DNA from: Natrialbaceae archaeon AArc-T1-2
GTDB taxonomy: Archaea > Halobacteriota > Halobacteria > Halobacteriales > Natrialbaceae
DNA length: 64,000 bases
Direction of reading: 5' to 3'
Assembly: GCF_030273315.1 (NCBI RefSeq)
Contig: NZ_CP127174.1
Coordinates: forward strand, 806,001-870,000
Shown here: positions 28,230 to 37,380 of the stretch, piece after piece
Numbering within the stretch: the first letter of the stretch is position 1
Layout of the letters: every line of letters begins with the position of its first letter
Made by a program: the position numbers and the translations under genes
The notes under the pieces: model-generated
The model's database searches: none
The model's input: the letters and a program-made list of their open reading frames with translations, nothing else
Told to the model about the DNA's origin: nothing

Positions 28230-28741
28230 AAACGTACGGAACCGAACCCGGCGCACCCGATCCGGTACAGGTCGGCATCGCAGAGCTCGTCGTCAGCGAC
28301 GGCGACGACACGCTTCGGTCGTACGGACTCGGATCGTGTCTGGCAATCGCCCTCTACGAGCCCGATACCGGCATCGGCGGACTCGCACACGTGATGCTAC
28401 CGAACGGCGACGAGGTCGAAACCAGCGACGAAACGCCCGGCAAGTACGCAGACACCGCAATCCGGGCGTTACTTCGACGGATGGTCGAACGCGGAGCGAG
28501 TTACGTCGACGTCGAAGCGAAGATCGCAGGTGGAAGCGACATGTTCGAATTCGAAAGCTTCGACGAGGGCGTCGGAGAGCGAAACGTCGAGGCGGCACGG
28601 GCGGAACTCGAGAAACTCGGCGTCCCGCTCGTCGCCGAAGACGTCGGCGGTGACCGCGGCCGGACCGTCGAGTTCTCCCCCGGAACCGGAGTCCTCGTCG
28701 TCACATCGAGCACCGACGACGGCGGAGTGACAGAGCTGTGA
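28226..28741 (+). CDS. cheD: Chemoreceptor glutamine deamidase CheD
   Basis: A 171-residue protein from the ATG at 28226. The catalytic Cys38 is in YGLGSCLAI and His55 in GGLAHVMLP, the CheD signature. The KIAGGSDMF segment near residue 97 is also conserved. CheD deamidates receptor glutamines and is recruited by CheC. It overlaps the double CheC gene and the cheR start by 4 nt each. Confidence 0.95.
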   Translation: MKTYGTEPGAPDPVQVGIAELVVSDGDDTLRSYGLGSCLAIALYEPDTGIGGLAHVMLPNGDEVETSDETPGKYADTAIRALLRRMVERGASYVDVEAKIAGGSDMFEFESFDEGVGERNVEAARAELEKLGVPLVAEDVGGDRGRTVEFSPGTGVLVVTSSTDDGGVTEL

Positions 28742-29562
28742 CGAACGAGACGGCGGCACTCGAGTCGATTCTCGAGTACGTCGAGTCGGAGTTGGCGTTC
28801 GCGAGCAGTCACTACAACGACAGCTATCTCGATCGTCGCGTCTCCTCGCGCGTTCGCCGTGCCGACGTCGGGGGATACGAGGACTACCTCGAGTTGCTCC
28901 GGACCGACCTCGACGAGCAGGAGGCCCTGCTCGACGCCTTGAGCATCAACGTCACCGGATTCTTTCGCAACCCCGACGTCTGGGAGGGCATCCGCGACGT
29001 GTTGCGAACGCTTTCTGACGACCGAAAGCGCGGTCGGATCCGCGCCTGGAGTGCGGCCTGTGCCGACGGTCGTGAGCCCTACTCACTGTCGATACTCGCA
29101 CACGCGGATCCGGCTATCGACGAATCGGCCGTTCACGTTCTGGCGACGGACATCAGCGAGACGGCGCTACAGACGGCCCGCGAGGGCGTCTACGAGGACA
29201 CACGGACCACCGACATCGACGATCAACTCTCGGTGTTGAAAGATTACGAACGGTTCGTCGACCGATCGGGCGACACCTTTCGCGTTCGAGACCGGGTCAA
29301 ACGCTCCGTCACGTTCGAACGGCACGACCTCATCAACGACGACCCGAAATCCGACTTCGATCTGATCATCTGTCGAAACCTGTTCATCTACATCGACAAC
29401 GAGTACAAGACGCCGATGCTCGAGACGATCGCGGACTCGCTTCGCCCCGGTGGCTACCTCGTGATCGGCAAATCCGAGACGATCCCCCCGTCGCTTACGT
29501 CGGTGTTTTCCGTTTGTGACGGCCGCCTTCGGATCTATCGGCGAGAGCCGACCGGTTCGTAG
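28738..29562 (+). CDS. cheR: Chemoreceptor methyltransferase CheR
   Basis: A 274-residue protein from a GTG that overlaps the cheD stop. The N-terminal helical domain ends at LSINVTGFFRNPDVWEG (about 68-84). The SAM-binding part has WSAACADGREPYSLSI near 102, and CRNLFIYIDNEYKTPML near 213 is diagnostic. It methylates receptor glutamates with SAM. It is the last gene of the chemotaxis run; no receptor or archaellum gene follows in the window. Confidence 0.96.
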   Translation: MTNETAALESILEYVESELAFASSHYNDSYLDRRVSSRVRRADVGGYEDYLELLRTDLDEQEALLDALSINVTGFFRNPDVWEGIRDVLRTLSDDRKRGRIRAWSAACADGREPYSLSILAHADPAIDESAVHVLATDISETALQTAREGVYEDTRTTDIDDQLSVLKDYERFVDRSGDTFRVRDRVKRSVTFERHDLINDDPKSDFDLIICRNLFIYIDNEYKTPMLETIADSLRPGGYLVIGKSETIPPSLTSVFSVCDGRLRIYRREPTGS

Positions 29563-29708
29563 CCGGGATCGACGTCTCGCGTTCGTCGTAACGTCCTCGA
29601 GGTCGATTGATCACTCACGGCTGGCCTCTCGGAGCGACAGGCCGGATACCCAGTGGTCGGAGCCGAGCGAACGAAACCGTCTTGTACGCAAGCCCCGACG
29701 GATCCGGT

Positions 29709-29951
29709 GTGACCGAGGTTGGCATCGACCTGGCGCTGTTTCTGTTCGCCCAGCCCATCGTCGCCTGGCTCGTCTACGACGAGTTTCTCGCGTACGGCCA
29801 GGCCCCGTCGGTGGCGCTTGCACTCCTCGTCGTCCTCGCAAGCGTAGGAGCCGCCGTTCTGGTCGGTCAGCTGTTGCTCGTACTCTTTCTCCAGGCCGCG
29901 GTGATCGGACTCTACGCTGGCGTCCGCTCTCGGGTCCGGGCCGTCGGCTGA
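29709..29951 (+). CDS. Small membrane protein, unknown function
   Basis: An 80-residue protein from a GTG at 29709. Two long hydrophobic helices (about 6-28 and 35-70) and a short basic tail (GVRSRVRAVG) are visible. Function is not recognised. It lies between cheR and the M24 peptidase with separate spacing. An earlier start at 29607 in the same frame gives a basic, non-haloarchaeal extension and was rejected. Confidence 0.6.
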   Translation: MTEVGIDLALFLFAQPIVAWLVYDEFLAYGQAPSVALALLVVLASVGAAVLVGQLLLVLFLQAAVIGLYAGVRSRVRAVG

Positions 29952-29971
29952 TGATCGATCGATCCCACGTC

Positions 29972-29978
29972 GTTATAG
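29972..29978 (+). promoter_or_regulatory. TATA box of the M24 peptidase gene
   Basis: GTTATAG is centred 26 nt before the ATG at 30001, indicating a leaderless transcript. Confidence 0.55.
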
Positions 29979-30000
29979 GCCCGGACGCACACCCTCGCGT

Positions 30001-31185
30001 ATGGACCCAGACCGCTCGACGCTGCAGGCGTATCTCGCCGAGGAAGGGCTCGACGGCTACCTCATCGACGCCGACTCCACGGATCCCGACCAGCGGTACG
30101 TCTCGGGGTTCGAAGCGCCCGATCCCTTCCAGACGCTGGTGACCGACGACGGCGTGTCCCTGCTCGTCTCGGAACTCGAGTACGGCCGCGCAGTCACGGA
30201 GGCCGACGCCGACGTCGTCGCGCGGTTGTCAGAGTACGGGTACCGGGATCTGCTCGAGGAACACGGCCGCTACGAGGCTCGCATCCGGACCGTCGCCGCC
30301 TTCCTCGCAGATCACGACGTCGACGCCGTCGCCGTTCCCAGGGGATTTCCGACCGGAACGGCAGACGGCCTACGCGAGCACGGTGTTTCGGTAACCGTCG
30401 AACCCGCGGGGATCGTCGAGGACGTTCGCGCGGTCAAGACGGCATCCGAGATAGACCACGTCCGGACGACCCAGCGAGCAAACGAGGCCGCGATGGCCAC
30501 GGCCGAAACGCTGATCGCCGAAGCCGACGTCGAAGACGGCCGGCTCGTCTACGACGGCGAGACACTCACCAGCGAACGGGTCACACGAGACCTCGAGATC
30601 GAACTCCTCCGACGCGGCTGTACGCTCGAGGACACCATCGTCGCCTGTGGCGAAGACGCCGCCGATCCCCACGACCGCGGTAGCGGCCCGCTCGAGGCCG
30701 GCGAGGCGATCGTCGTCGACATCTTCCCACAGGACAAAGAGACGAAGTACTTCGCCGACATGACCCGGACGTTCCTCCGTGGTGAGCCGACCGACGAACT
30801 TCGACGGCGCTACGAGGTCGTCCACGACGCCCACCAGGCCGCCCTCGAGGCCGTCGAACCCGGCGTCACGGGCGCCGACGTCCACGACGTAGCCTGTGAC
30901 GTGATCGAGACGGCCGGCTACGAAACCCTTCGGAGTAACCCCGACGCCGAAACGGGCTTTATCCACGGTACGGGCCACGGCGTCGGACTGGCGATTCACG
31001 AACGCCCCACCGTCTCGCCGGGCGGGGGCGAGCTCGAGCCCGGCCACGTGATCACGATCGAGCCCGGCCTCTACGATCCCGAGATCGGCGGCATCCGCAT
31101 CGAAGACCTCGTCGTCGTCCGCGAGGACGGCTACGAGAACCTGACGGAGTATCCGATCTCGCTCGAGCCGTCCGCTCGTCGGTGA
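30001..31185 (+). CDS. M24-family aminopeptidase (Xaa-Pro aminopeptidase-like)
   Basis: A 394-residue protein with an N-terminal creatinase-like domain (about 1-150) and the pita-bread catalytic domain. The metal ligands can be placed in VVDIFPQ and ADMTRTF (Asp), the HGTGHGVGLAIHE stretch (His), TIEPGLY (Glu) and IRIEDLVVV (Glu). It likely removes N-terminal residues before proline. The gene ends 4 bp from the end of convergent cbf5. Confidence 0.92.
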   Translation: MDPDRSTLQAYLAEEGLDGYLIDADSTDPDQRYVSGFEAPDPFQTLVTDDGVSLLVSELEYGRAVTEADADVVARLSEYGYRDLLEEHGRYEARIRTVAAFLADHDVDAVAVPRGFPTGTADGLREHGVSVTVEPAGIVEDVRAVKTASEIDHVRTTQRANEAAMATAETLIAEADVEDGRLVYDGETLTSERVTRDLEIELLRRGCTLEDTIVACGEDAADPHDRGSGPLEAGEAIVVDIFPQDKETKYFADMTRTFLRGEPTDELRRRYEVVHDAHQAALEAVEPGVTGADVHDVACDVIETAGYETLRSNPDAETGFIHGTGHGVGLAIHERPTVSPGGGELEPGHVITIEPGLYDPEIGGIRIEDLVVVREDGYENLTEYPISLEPSARR

Positions 31186-31189
31186 GTTC

Positions 31190-32095
31190 TCACACCAGGA
31201 CGCGCTCGAGGTCGACGACCGTCCCCGAGTCGGCGTCGGGATCGCCGACGAGTCGACCCAGACAGACGGCCGCGTCGTTCGGTGTGAAACAGGCCACAAG
31301 GTCGTCGCAGTCGGCCGGGTCGGCCTCGAGGACGCCCGGGGCGTACACCGGAGCTCCGTTGGCGACCTCCCGGGCCGCGCTCTCGGCGATCGTCACCGCC
31401 GGCAGGTCCGCGAGAATCCGTTCTGCCGGCTCGACGGCGTCGTACAGCGGTCCGGGATCGTCGTCCTCGAGCCAGAACGCGAGTGCGTCGACGAGGTCGT
31501 AGGCGCTGTGAAGCTCTCGGTCGTCGAACGGCTCGGTCGCGGTCCGGCGTAAGTCGCCCATGTGAGCGCCCGTTCCAAGCGCCAGTCCGAGGTCGTGACA
31601 GAGTTTGCGGACGTAGGTCCCGCTCTCACAGCGGATCCGCACGAGTGCTTGCCGATCGTCGGTCTCGAGCAACTCGAGTGCGTGGATCTCGCGGGTTCGC
31701 AGCCGACGGGCGACGGCGCTCTTTCGGGGTGGCTTCTGGTAGATCTCGCCTTCGAACTCGGCGATGACGGCCTCGGCGTCGGCCGGCACGGGGGCGTGAC
31801 ACTCCAGCACGGTGACGTACTCCTTTTTCCCCTCGAGAAACACCGGCGCGAGCCTGGTCGCCGTTCCGAGCATGACCGGCAGACAGCCCGTCACCTTCGG
31901 ATCGAGCGTCCCCGCGTGGGCTGCCTTTTCGACGGTCGTCGCCGCGTCGGCGTCCTCGAGTGCGTCGGCGACGGCGTCGCGGATCCAGCCGCTCACCTGG
32001 TGGGAGGAGGGTCCCGGCGGCTTGTCCAGCGCGACGACGCCGAATGCGAGCAGTTCGGCCGGCGACCGATCTTCGGGTGGGCCACGCAGACTCAT
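31190..32095 (-). CDS. cbf5: tRNA/rRNA pseudouridine synthase Cbf5 (TruB family)
   Basis: A 301-residue protein with catalytic Asp65 in HAGTLDPKVTGCLPV, the KPPG motif near the N-terminus, YQKPPRKSAVARR near 138, and a C-terminal PUA domain (about 215-295). In archaea Cbf5 is the catalytic subunit of H/ACA guide ribonucleoproteins and also makes pseudouridine 55 in tRNA. The start shares one base with the end of cmk, so it is the distal gene of the cmk-cbf5 transcript. Confidence 0.95.
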   Translation of the reverse strand: MSLRGPPEDRSPAELLAFGVVALDKPPGPSSHQVSGWIRDAVADALEDADAATTVEKAAHAGTLDPKVTGCLPVMLGTATRLAPVFLEGKKEYVTVLECHAPVPADAEAVIAEFEGEIYQKPPRKSAVARRLRTREIHALELLETDDRQALVRIRCESGTYVRKLCHDLGLALGTGAHMGDLRRTATEPFDDRELHSAYDLVDALAFWLEDDDPGPLYDAVEPAERILADLPAVTIAESAAREVANGAPVYAPGVLEADPADCDDLVACFTPNDAAVCLGRLVGDPDADSGTVVDLERVLV

Positions 32096-32673
32096 CAGAA
32101 GTCGTAGTCGACGTCGGTGACGGGAGTCATCCCTTCGTCGCCCGCGGGCTCGTACTCCTCGACGGCGGTCACGAGCATATCGAGGACGGCGTCTGGCTCC
32201 CAGCGTGCGGTGTTCACCGAGAGATCGTAGATCGTCAGATCCCGGATGTCGATGTTGTAGTACTCCTCGTACCGCATGGCTTCGCTCGCCTCACGGGCTC
32301 GCGTCTCCTCGGTCGCACGCTCTGGATCTTTCCCTTCGCGGTCGGCGATGCGCTCGCCACGGACCGACGCGGGCGCGTCGAGCCAGAACCGAAAGTCCGC
32401 GTACTCGCCGGCGAGCCAGCCCGCGAGCCGGGACTCGAGCACCAGGTCGTCGCGTTCGATCGCGATCTCGCGCAGCCGACGGTCGAGATCCCGGTCGATC
32501 TCGTCGTCTTCCTCCGCGAGCTTGTTGAACTCGAGGGGGCTGTAGCCCCGTTCGTCGGCCAACTCGCGGAAGATGTCGCCGCCGCTTACGTGCTCGAGGT
32601 CGAACTCGTCGGCGAGCAACGCTGCGGTGGTGCTCTTCCCGCTGCCCGGCGGGCCGGAGACGGTAAGTAACAT
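32095..32673 (-). CDS. cmk: Cytidylate kinase
   Basis: A 192-residue protein starting [24 protein letters not shown], with the P-loop at residues 7-14. [14 protein letters not shown] and [11 protein letters not shown] are typical of archaeal CMP kinase, which phosphorylates CMP and dCMP. The gene lies between the DUF106 gene and cbf5 on the minus strand, the order commonly seen in haloarchaea. Confidence 0.94.
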   Translation of the reverse strand: MLLTVSGPPGSGKSTTAALLADEFDLEHVSGGDIFRELADERGYSPLEFNKLAEEDDEIDRDLDRRLREIAIERDDLVLESRLAGWLAGEYADFRFWLDAPASVRGERIADREGKDPERATEETRAREASEAMRYEEYYNIDIRDLTIYDLSVNTARWEPDAVLDMLVTAVEEYEPAGDEGMTPVTDVDYDF

Positions 32674-32721
32674 AGTCGATCTGTGCCGTGGCCGGTAAAA
32701 GGGGTTGTGGATCGGTCGGCG

Positions 32722-33669
32722 TCAGCTCGTCGAGGGCGTCATGTTGATGTTCAACGACTTTCGAAGCAGCTGGGTAAAGCCCATCGAGCACAGGAAGTAC
32801 CAGACGATCCAGGCCCGGAGCGGTCCGACCACGCCCGACCCCCACTCGATGGTGCCGACCATGGGCATGACCACCGACTCTTCGATCTGGTGTGGGCCGG
32901 GATCGTGGATCTTCCACCACATCCACAGAAACAGCGGGATCGTAAAGAGCATGATCCAGACCATCGGCCGGAACTGCTCTTTGAACATCCCCATGTTCTC
33001 GGCCATCGCCTCCATCTGTTCTTCCTGGACCTGCTCCATCTCCTCGTCGATGCGCTCGAGTTCCGCTTCGCTCGCGTCGCGCTCTTTGGCCTCTTTCTTT
33101 CGTTCCTGGATCTCCTTTCGCTTCTCCTGGACGGCTTTCATCCGCTGTTGGTACTTCGCCATCCGGTCGGGATTCATCAGATTCGCCTGCAACAGCGACG
33201 AGTAAAGCCCCGTAAGCAACGCGACGGAGAGAATCACCGCGTAAAACGGCAACGCGGCGTCGAGTGGTGCAAGCAGGAGGTCGATCGTCCCGCCGACGGT
33301 GTCCCGGATCGAGTCGAACCAGTAGCCGACCATCAACAGGACGGCCCCGCCAGCCGCCATCTTGTCCCACTGGGACCATTGCGATTCTTCCTCGTCGATG
33401 TCGACGTCCGGGATACCGGTCTCGACCTCCCCGTCGAGAGCCTCGTCGAAGGCCTCCCGATCGGCGATGACGAACCCCTCCTCGCCGTCGACCAGGACGC
33501 CCTTCTCGATCAGCCGGCCCCACTGCCCACTCGAGAGTTCGTCGTTGACGTCGCCCCACGCGACCTCCCCGCCGTTCTCGTCGGCCGTCTCGCGGATCGT
33601 CTCGAGGGCGTCGGCCATCGAGGCGTCCTCGCGAACGAGGGCGTCGATCTTCTCCGCTGTACGCGTCAT
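32722..33669 (-). CDS. DUF106 membrane protein (Oxa1/EMC3 superfamily)
   Basis: A 315-residue protein. An N-terminal soluble region with a winged-helix look (about 1-85) is followed by a hydrophobic helix near 103-122, another near 140-160, a long charged coiled coil (NPDRMAKYQQRMKAVQEKRK through EQMEAMAENM, about 167-232), and helices near 240-258 and 285-302. This is the archaeal DUF106 topology, related to Oxa1/YidC insertases and eukaryotic EMC3. It likely helps membrane-protein insertion. A TATA-like box (TTGTATACC) lies about 28 nt upstream of its ATG. Confidence 0.9.
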   Translation of the reverse strand: MTRTAEKIDALVREDASMADALETIRETADENGGEVAWGDVNDELSSGQWGRLIEKGVLVDGEEGFVIADREAFDEALDGEVETGIPDVDIDEEESQWSQWDKMAAGGAVLLMVGYWFDSIRDTVGGTIDLLLAPLDAALPFYAVILSVALLTGLYSSLLQANLMNPDRMAKYQQRMKAVQEKRKEIQERKKEAKERDASEAELERIDEEMEQVQEEQMEAMAENMGMFKEQFRPMVWIMLFTIPLFLWMWWKIHDPGPHQIEESVVMPMVGTIEWGSGVVGPLRAWIVWYFLCSMGFTQLLRKSLNINMTPSTS

Positions 33670-33886
33670 CTGTTCGGGACTAGGTTACGTCCGGTATACA
33701 AGCCTTTTTCTTCGCGTGGCGGCGCGTACAGGCGTCGTCGACGTCGGCTCGCAACGGCCGGCGACCCCAAATGACGCCAGAGCGGTCCCGATGGTCGGTT
33801 TCAAGCGGCCGTTGACTCGTGATGATGTGTGCCTGAACGCGGCGGGTGTCCATCAACCCGACTGCCGGCCGGTCAAACGGCCGATT

Positions 33887-33896
33887 GATATATACC
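33887..33896 (+). promoter_or_regulatory. TATA box upstream of the first DUF7289 gene
   Basis: GATATATACC is a strong match, but lies 55-64 nt upstream of the GTG start at 33951. The predicted transcription start is near 33916, close to the short leader ORF at 33919. Confidence 0.5.
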
Positions 33897-33918
33897 AGTG
33901 TAATTCATGCCAACGAAC

Positions 33919-33954
33919 ATGAACGAGTTGGTCCTCGAGGGGGAGAGACAGTGA
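33919..33954 (+). CDS. Possible leader peptide overlapping the DUF7289 start
   Basis: ATG at 33919 opens an 11-codon frame (MNELVLEGERQ) whose TGA overlaps the GTG start of the DUF7289 gene in the GTGA arrangement. The predicted transcript start falls within a few bases of this ATG, so a leaderless leader peptide could feed reinitiation at the GTG. A Shine-Dalgarno-like GGGGGAGA also precedes the GTG. Whether it is translated is unknown. Confidence 0.3.
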   Translation: MNELVLEGERQ

Positions 33955-35555
33955 CGAGCGAGCGCGCCCAGACTGCGGTGCTCGGCGTCGTCCTGCTCGT
34001 CGGCGTCGTTGCGATCGCCTCCGTCGGAATTCTCATGCTCGCTGCGGAGACGACGGAGGAACTCGAGCAGCAGGCCGAAAACGAGCGCATCGAGCAGTCG
34101 TTCGTCGAGTTGAGCCAGACGATGTCGACGACATCTGCGACCGGTGATACGACCGAAGTCGTAGACTTCGCTGCGGGTGAGCATGGTGCAGTCGTGATGA
34201 CCGAGACGGGGCACATCAACATCAGCGCCGACGGTCCCGCCGACTTCGAGGAGAATATTTCGATCGGTACGATCGAGTACGAGGCCGACGACGGAACTCG
34301 GATCGCCTACCAGGCTGGCGGCGTCTTCCGGGAAACCGGTACCGAAACGCGGGTCGTCACCGCGCCGCCGATTCACTACCACGACGACACCAGCACGTTC
34401 TCGTTCCCGATCGTCGAAGTCGAAGAGGAAGCACAGATCAACTCCGGAGACGTCACGATCTCACACGCCGACACCGAGACGTACCGAAATCTCACTCGCA
34501 TCGAAGACAGCGTCGTCCAGATCAACGTCACGAGTGATTACTGCGTGGGATGGGAGAACTACTTCCGAGGTCAGACCCAGGCAGGCGCTATTCAGGAGTC
34601 CTGTGACGAGAATACGGACGATCAGGTCGTTGTCGAGCTTGGGCTTACTGACCTGAAAGGTGCCTACGAGCAGGGACTCTATGCTGTTGGTGAAACAGGC
34701 GTTGATCTCCGATGCGAGTCTGCACATCAAATTATAGCTGGTCCAGTTGCAATCGAGGGGGGTGTTGACAATGATGCCAAAGAATGTATTGATGAGGATT
34801 GGAGAGACGATGCTATTGGCATTGATCCCGATGAGACACTTCCACCACTCGACAGAGTTATCGAAAAAATGAATGAATCTGTCAAAGATAGCGAGGCTAA
34901 AAGTTTCGATGGCAGTGACAACCTCGAAGGGGGGAACACCTACTATGCAGATGATGGAGTTACGATTGATGGTCAGGGTGCAAATGCTATTGAGGCAAAC
35001 TTAGATGAAGGTGATATCACCCTTGTGATTGATGGAGATCTCAATATCGATGGTGAGTTAGAAATTAAAGAATATGAAGATAGCAGATCACTAGATATCT
35101 ATCTAACAGGAAATTTAACTATTGACGGTACTGCAGCCACTGACGATTTCGAATTTGAGGATCCAGATGGACAACATATAAGCATATATGGAACATCATC
35201 AATGATCGTTGGCGGGCAGGGTAGCGAGTTTGAGGGAACAATCTTAGCACCTCGGCATGAGGCAGCACTTAATGAGTCTCCCAACACTGCTTATTCTGGT
35301 AATCAGGAGGACGATTGTGAAATAGAAGAGACTGGCGAATATGCAGACGTTTGTATTGATGGTGGAAATACAGAAATTGGAGGAGCAATCATTGCCGGTC
35401 CAACATTAATCAACGCTGACCAAGGGAATATCGCTCTGAGATGGGATGAGGATCTAGAGGACCACGATCCCAAGTTACCAACTGACGAAATCGTCCTCCC
35501 TCCAGATCTCACCTACTTCAACATTGTCGAACACAAGGTTGATGTAGAGAACTAA
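33951..35555 (+). CDS. DUF7289 family pilin-like surface protein, copy 1
   Basis: A 534-residue protein from a GTG with a GGGGGAGA box 8-15 nt upstream. The N-terminus MTSERAQTAVLGVVLLVGVV resembles archaeal type IV pilin signals: a charged stub and then a long hydrophobic helix (about 9-30). The body is extracellular and acidic with Cys pairs. The C-terminal half (YYADDGVTIDGQG, SIYGTSSMIVGG, IGGAIIAGP, LPPDLTYFNIVEHKVDV) resembles beta-helical polymer-forming domains. DNA composition switches to AT-rich from about 34690 to the end, unlike copy 2. Function is unknown. Confidence 0.82.
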   Translation: MTSERAQTAVLGVVLLVGVVAIASVGILMLAAETTEELEQQAENERIEQSFVELSQTMSTTSATGDTTEVVDFAAGEHGAVVMTETGHINISADGPADFEENISIGTIEYEADDGTRIAYQAGGVFRETGTETRVVTAPPIHYHDDTSTFSFPIVEVEEEAQINSGDVTISHADTETYRNLTRIEDSVVQINVTSDYCVGWENYFRGQTQAGAIQESCDENTDDQVVVELGLTDLKGAYEQGLYAVGETGVDLRCESAHQIIAGPVAIEGGVDNDAKECIDEDWRDDAIGIDPDETLPPLDRVIEKMNESVKDSEAKSFDGSDNLEGGNTYYADDGVTIDGQGANAIEANLDEGDITLVIDGDLNIDGELEIKEYEDSRSLDIYLTGNLTIDGTAATDDFEFEDPDGQHISIYGTSSMIVGGQGSEFEGTILAPRHEAALNESPNTAYSGNQEDDCEIEETGEYADVCIDGGNTEIGGAIIAGPTLINADQGNIALRWDEDLEDHDPKLPTDEIVLPPDLTYFNIVEHKVDVEN

Positions 35556-35742
35556 TGTCCCTAGGAATACATCTCTCAGGTTATAACCATGTCGTAGTAT
35601 CTTCTCCTGGGTGTTATAGAATTAAGTCACAGAAATAATCTATCTCAGAATTGGCAGGCCAGTTGAACTGCAGTCGTCCCTCTTTTCTATCTGGTGACGA
35701 TAACCGAACGATACTTCACCACTGACAGTCATACTCTTCGAT
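35556..35742. other. AT-rich gap between the DUF7289 copies
   Basis: This 187-bp gap continues the AT-rich composition of the end of copy 1. It contains T-rich runs (CTCTTTTCTATC near 35681-35692) that could stop transcription, and a TATA-like CGATACTT about 30 nt before copy 2. No gene is supported. Confidence 0.45.
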
Positions 35743-37269
35743 ATGACTGCGGCGGATACCGAGTCGGGCGGCGACGAGAGAGCACAATCGGCGGTCCTCG
35801 GCGTCGTGCTCCTGATCGGTGTCGTCGCGATCGCTTCCGTCGGTCTCCTCATGCTCGCCGCGGAGACGACCGAGAGCCTCGAGCAGGATGCCGAAAACGA
35901 ACGCATCGAACAGTCGTTCGTCGAGTTGAGCCAGACGATGGCGTCGACGGCCGCGACGGGAGATACGACCGAAGTGCTTGACTTCGCCGCGGGCGAACAC
36001 GGCGCAGTCGTGAAGAAAGACACCGGAAACATCCACCTCGAGGGCGGCGACGTCGACACGAATCTCTCTATCGGTGCGATCGAGTACGAGGCAGACGACG
36101 GGACTCGAGTCGCCTACCAGGCCGGCGGCGTCTTCTACGAAACCGGCAACCAGACACGGCTCGTTTCCGCACCACCAGTCCACTACGATTCCGCCACCGA
36201 AACCTTCTCGTTTCCGGTGACGACGGTAAGCGGCGAGACGAGTCTCAGCTCCGGAGAGATCGCCATCAAACACGACCGAACCGATCCGCACCGGAACGCC
36301 ACTGTCGTCGAGGACGACTCCGTGACGATCACGATCGAGAGCGTCTACTACCGTGGCTGGCAGGAGTACTTCGAACGACAGGCCGGTGACGCGTCGGTTC
36401 GAAACGTCACACACCCCGAAGCCGACGGTGAGCCCGGAACCGTCGAAGTCATGGTCGGGTACGTCGAGATTGACGAAGCGTTCGAAGAGGGACTGATCGT
36501 TGGTGACGACGATGGCTTCAGCGAACAGGGAAGCACTGGTCTCAGTGACGACGACTGGGACGCTGCACCGATGCCGGAACTCGACGAGATGATCGAGATG
36601 ATGGTCGAGGATGCCAAAAGCGGCTCCTACGAAGGCGGCATCGACGAGGATCTCGAAACGTATGAGGGTGGCACGTTGACAAGCGGTTCGTACTACGCAG
36701 ACGAAGTCGATCTCGATGAAGAACTTACCGCCGAGCTCGAGGACGGGAACGTGACGCTCATCGTCGACGGGAACGTGACGGTCGACGACGCGGCCATCGA
36801 CGTCGATCCTGCTGGCACGAACAACGAGTTTAGTATCTGGACGACTGAACACGTCGACGTCAGCAGCCAAGACGCCTGTGTCAACGATTGTCCAGATTCT
36901 GCCGAGGATGCCGACGCAAGCCAGCTACAGATCTACGGTACTTCTGATTCGCACGTAAGCCTCGGTCCGGGGACGTCGACGTTCGAAGGAGCGATCTACG
37001 TCGCGGGCGATGACGACCCCGATGAAAACGTCGTCCACGATACGGGTGAGGGACAGTGTAGTTCGCAGGTGTGCATCCACTCCGACGTCGATTTCTACGG
37101 TGCGATCGTCGCCTCGTCGATCCACGCCCAGGGGGGCGAAGGAAGTATCGACTTCGGATACGATTCAGATCTCGCCGATATCGACATCTACCCGAAAGGG
37201 TACCAGCTCCCGCCTCAGCTCACGTATCTCAACGTCGTCCACCACGAGGTCGACGTCAAACAGCGATAA
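35743..37269 (+). CDS. DUF7289 family pilin-like surface protein, copy 2
   Basis: A 508-residue full-length paralogue of copy 1 with the N-terminus ERAQSAVLGVVLLIGVVAIA forming the pilin-like helix. It ends in the same LPPQLTYLNVVHHEVDV motif. The first third is close to copy 1 at DNA level (30-nt exact match at 34095-34124 and 35911-35940). Composition stays GC-rich throughout. Both copies lie on the opposite strand between adk and the DUF106 gene. It is probably a surface-exposed, membrane-anchored protein; its role is unknown. Confidence 0.82.
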   Translation: MTAADTESGGDERAQSAVLGVVLLIGVVAIASVGLLMLAAETTESLEQDAENERIEQSFVELSQTMASTAATGDTTEVLDFAAGEHGAVVKKDTGNIHLEGGDVDTNLSIGAIEYEADDGTRVAYQAGGVFYETGNQTRLVSAPPVHYDSATETFSFPVTTVSGETSLSSGEIAIKHDRTDPHRNATVVEDDSVTITIESVYYRGWQEYFERQAGDASVRNVTHPEADGEPGTVEVMVGYVEIDEAFEEGLIVGDDDGFSEQGSTGLSDDDWDAAPMPELDEMIEMMVEDAKSGSYEGGIDEDLETYEGGTLTSGSYYADEVDLDEELTAELEDGNVTLIVDGNVTVDDAAIDVDPAGTNNEFSIWTTEHVDVSSQDACVNDCPDSAEDADASQLQIYGTSDSHVSLGPGTSTFEGAIYVAGDDDPDENVVHDTGEGQCSSQVCIHSDVDFYGAIVASSIHAQGGEGSIDFGYDSDLADIDIYPKGYQLPPQLTYLNVVHHEVDVKQR

Positions 37270-37380
37270 CGATAGTATCGACAGCGGCCGTCGTTTCCAG
37301 TCGCGCTGTTACGCCCGCCGGTCGTTGCATTCGATGGGAGACGCAGCTGGTCTGAGAATCTGTTCCCAGTCGAGACGCAT

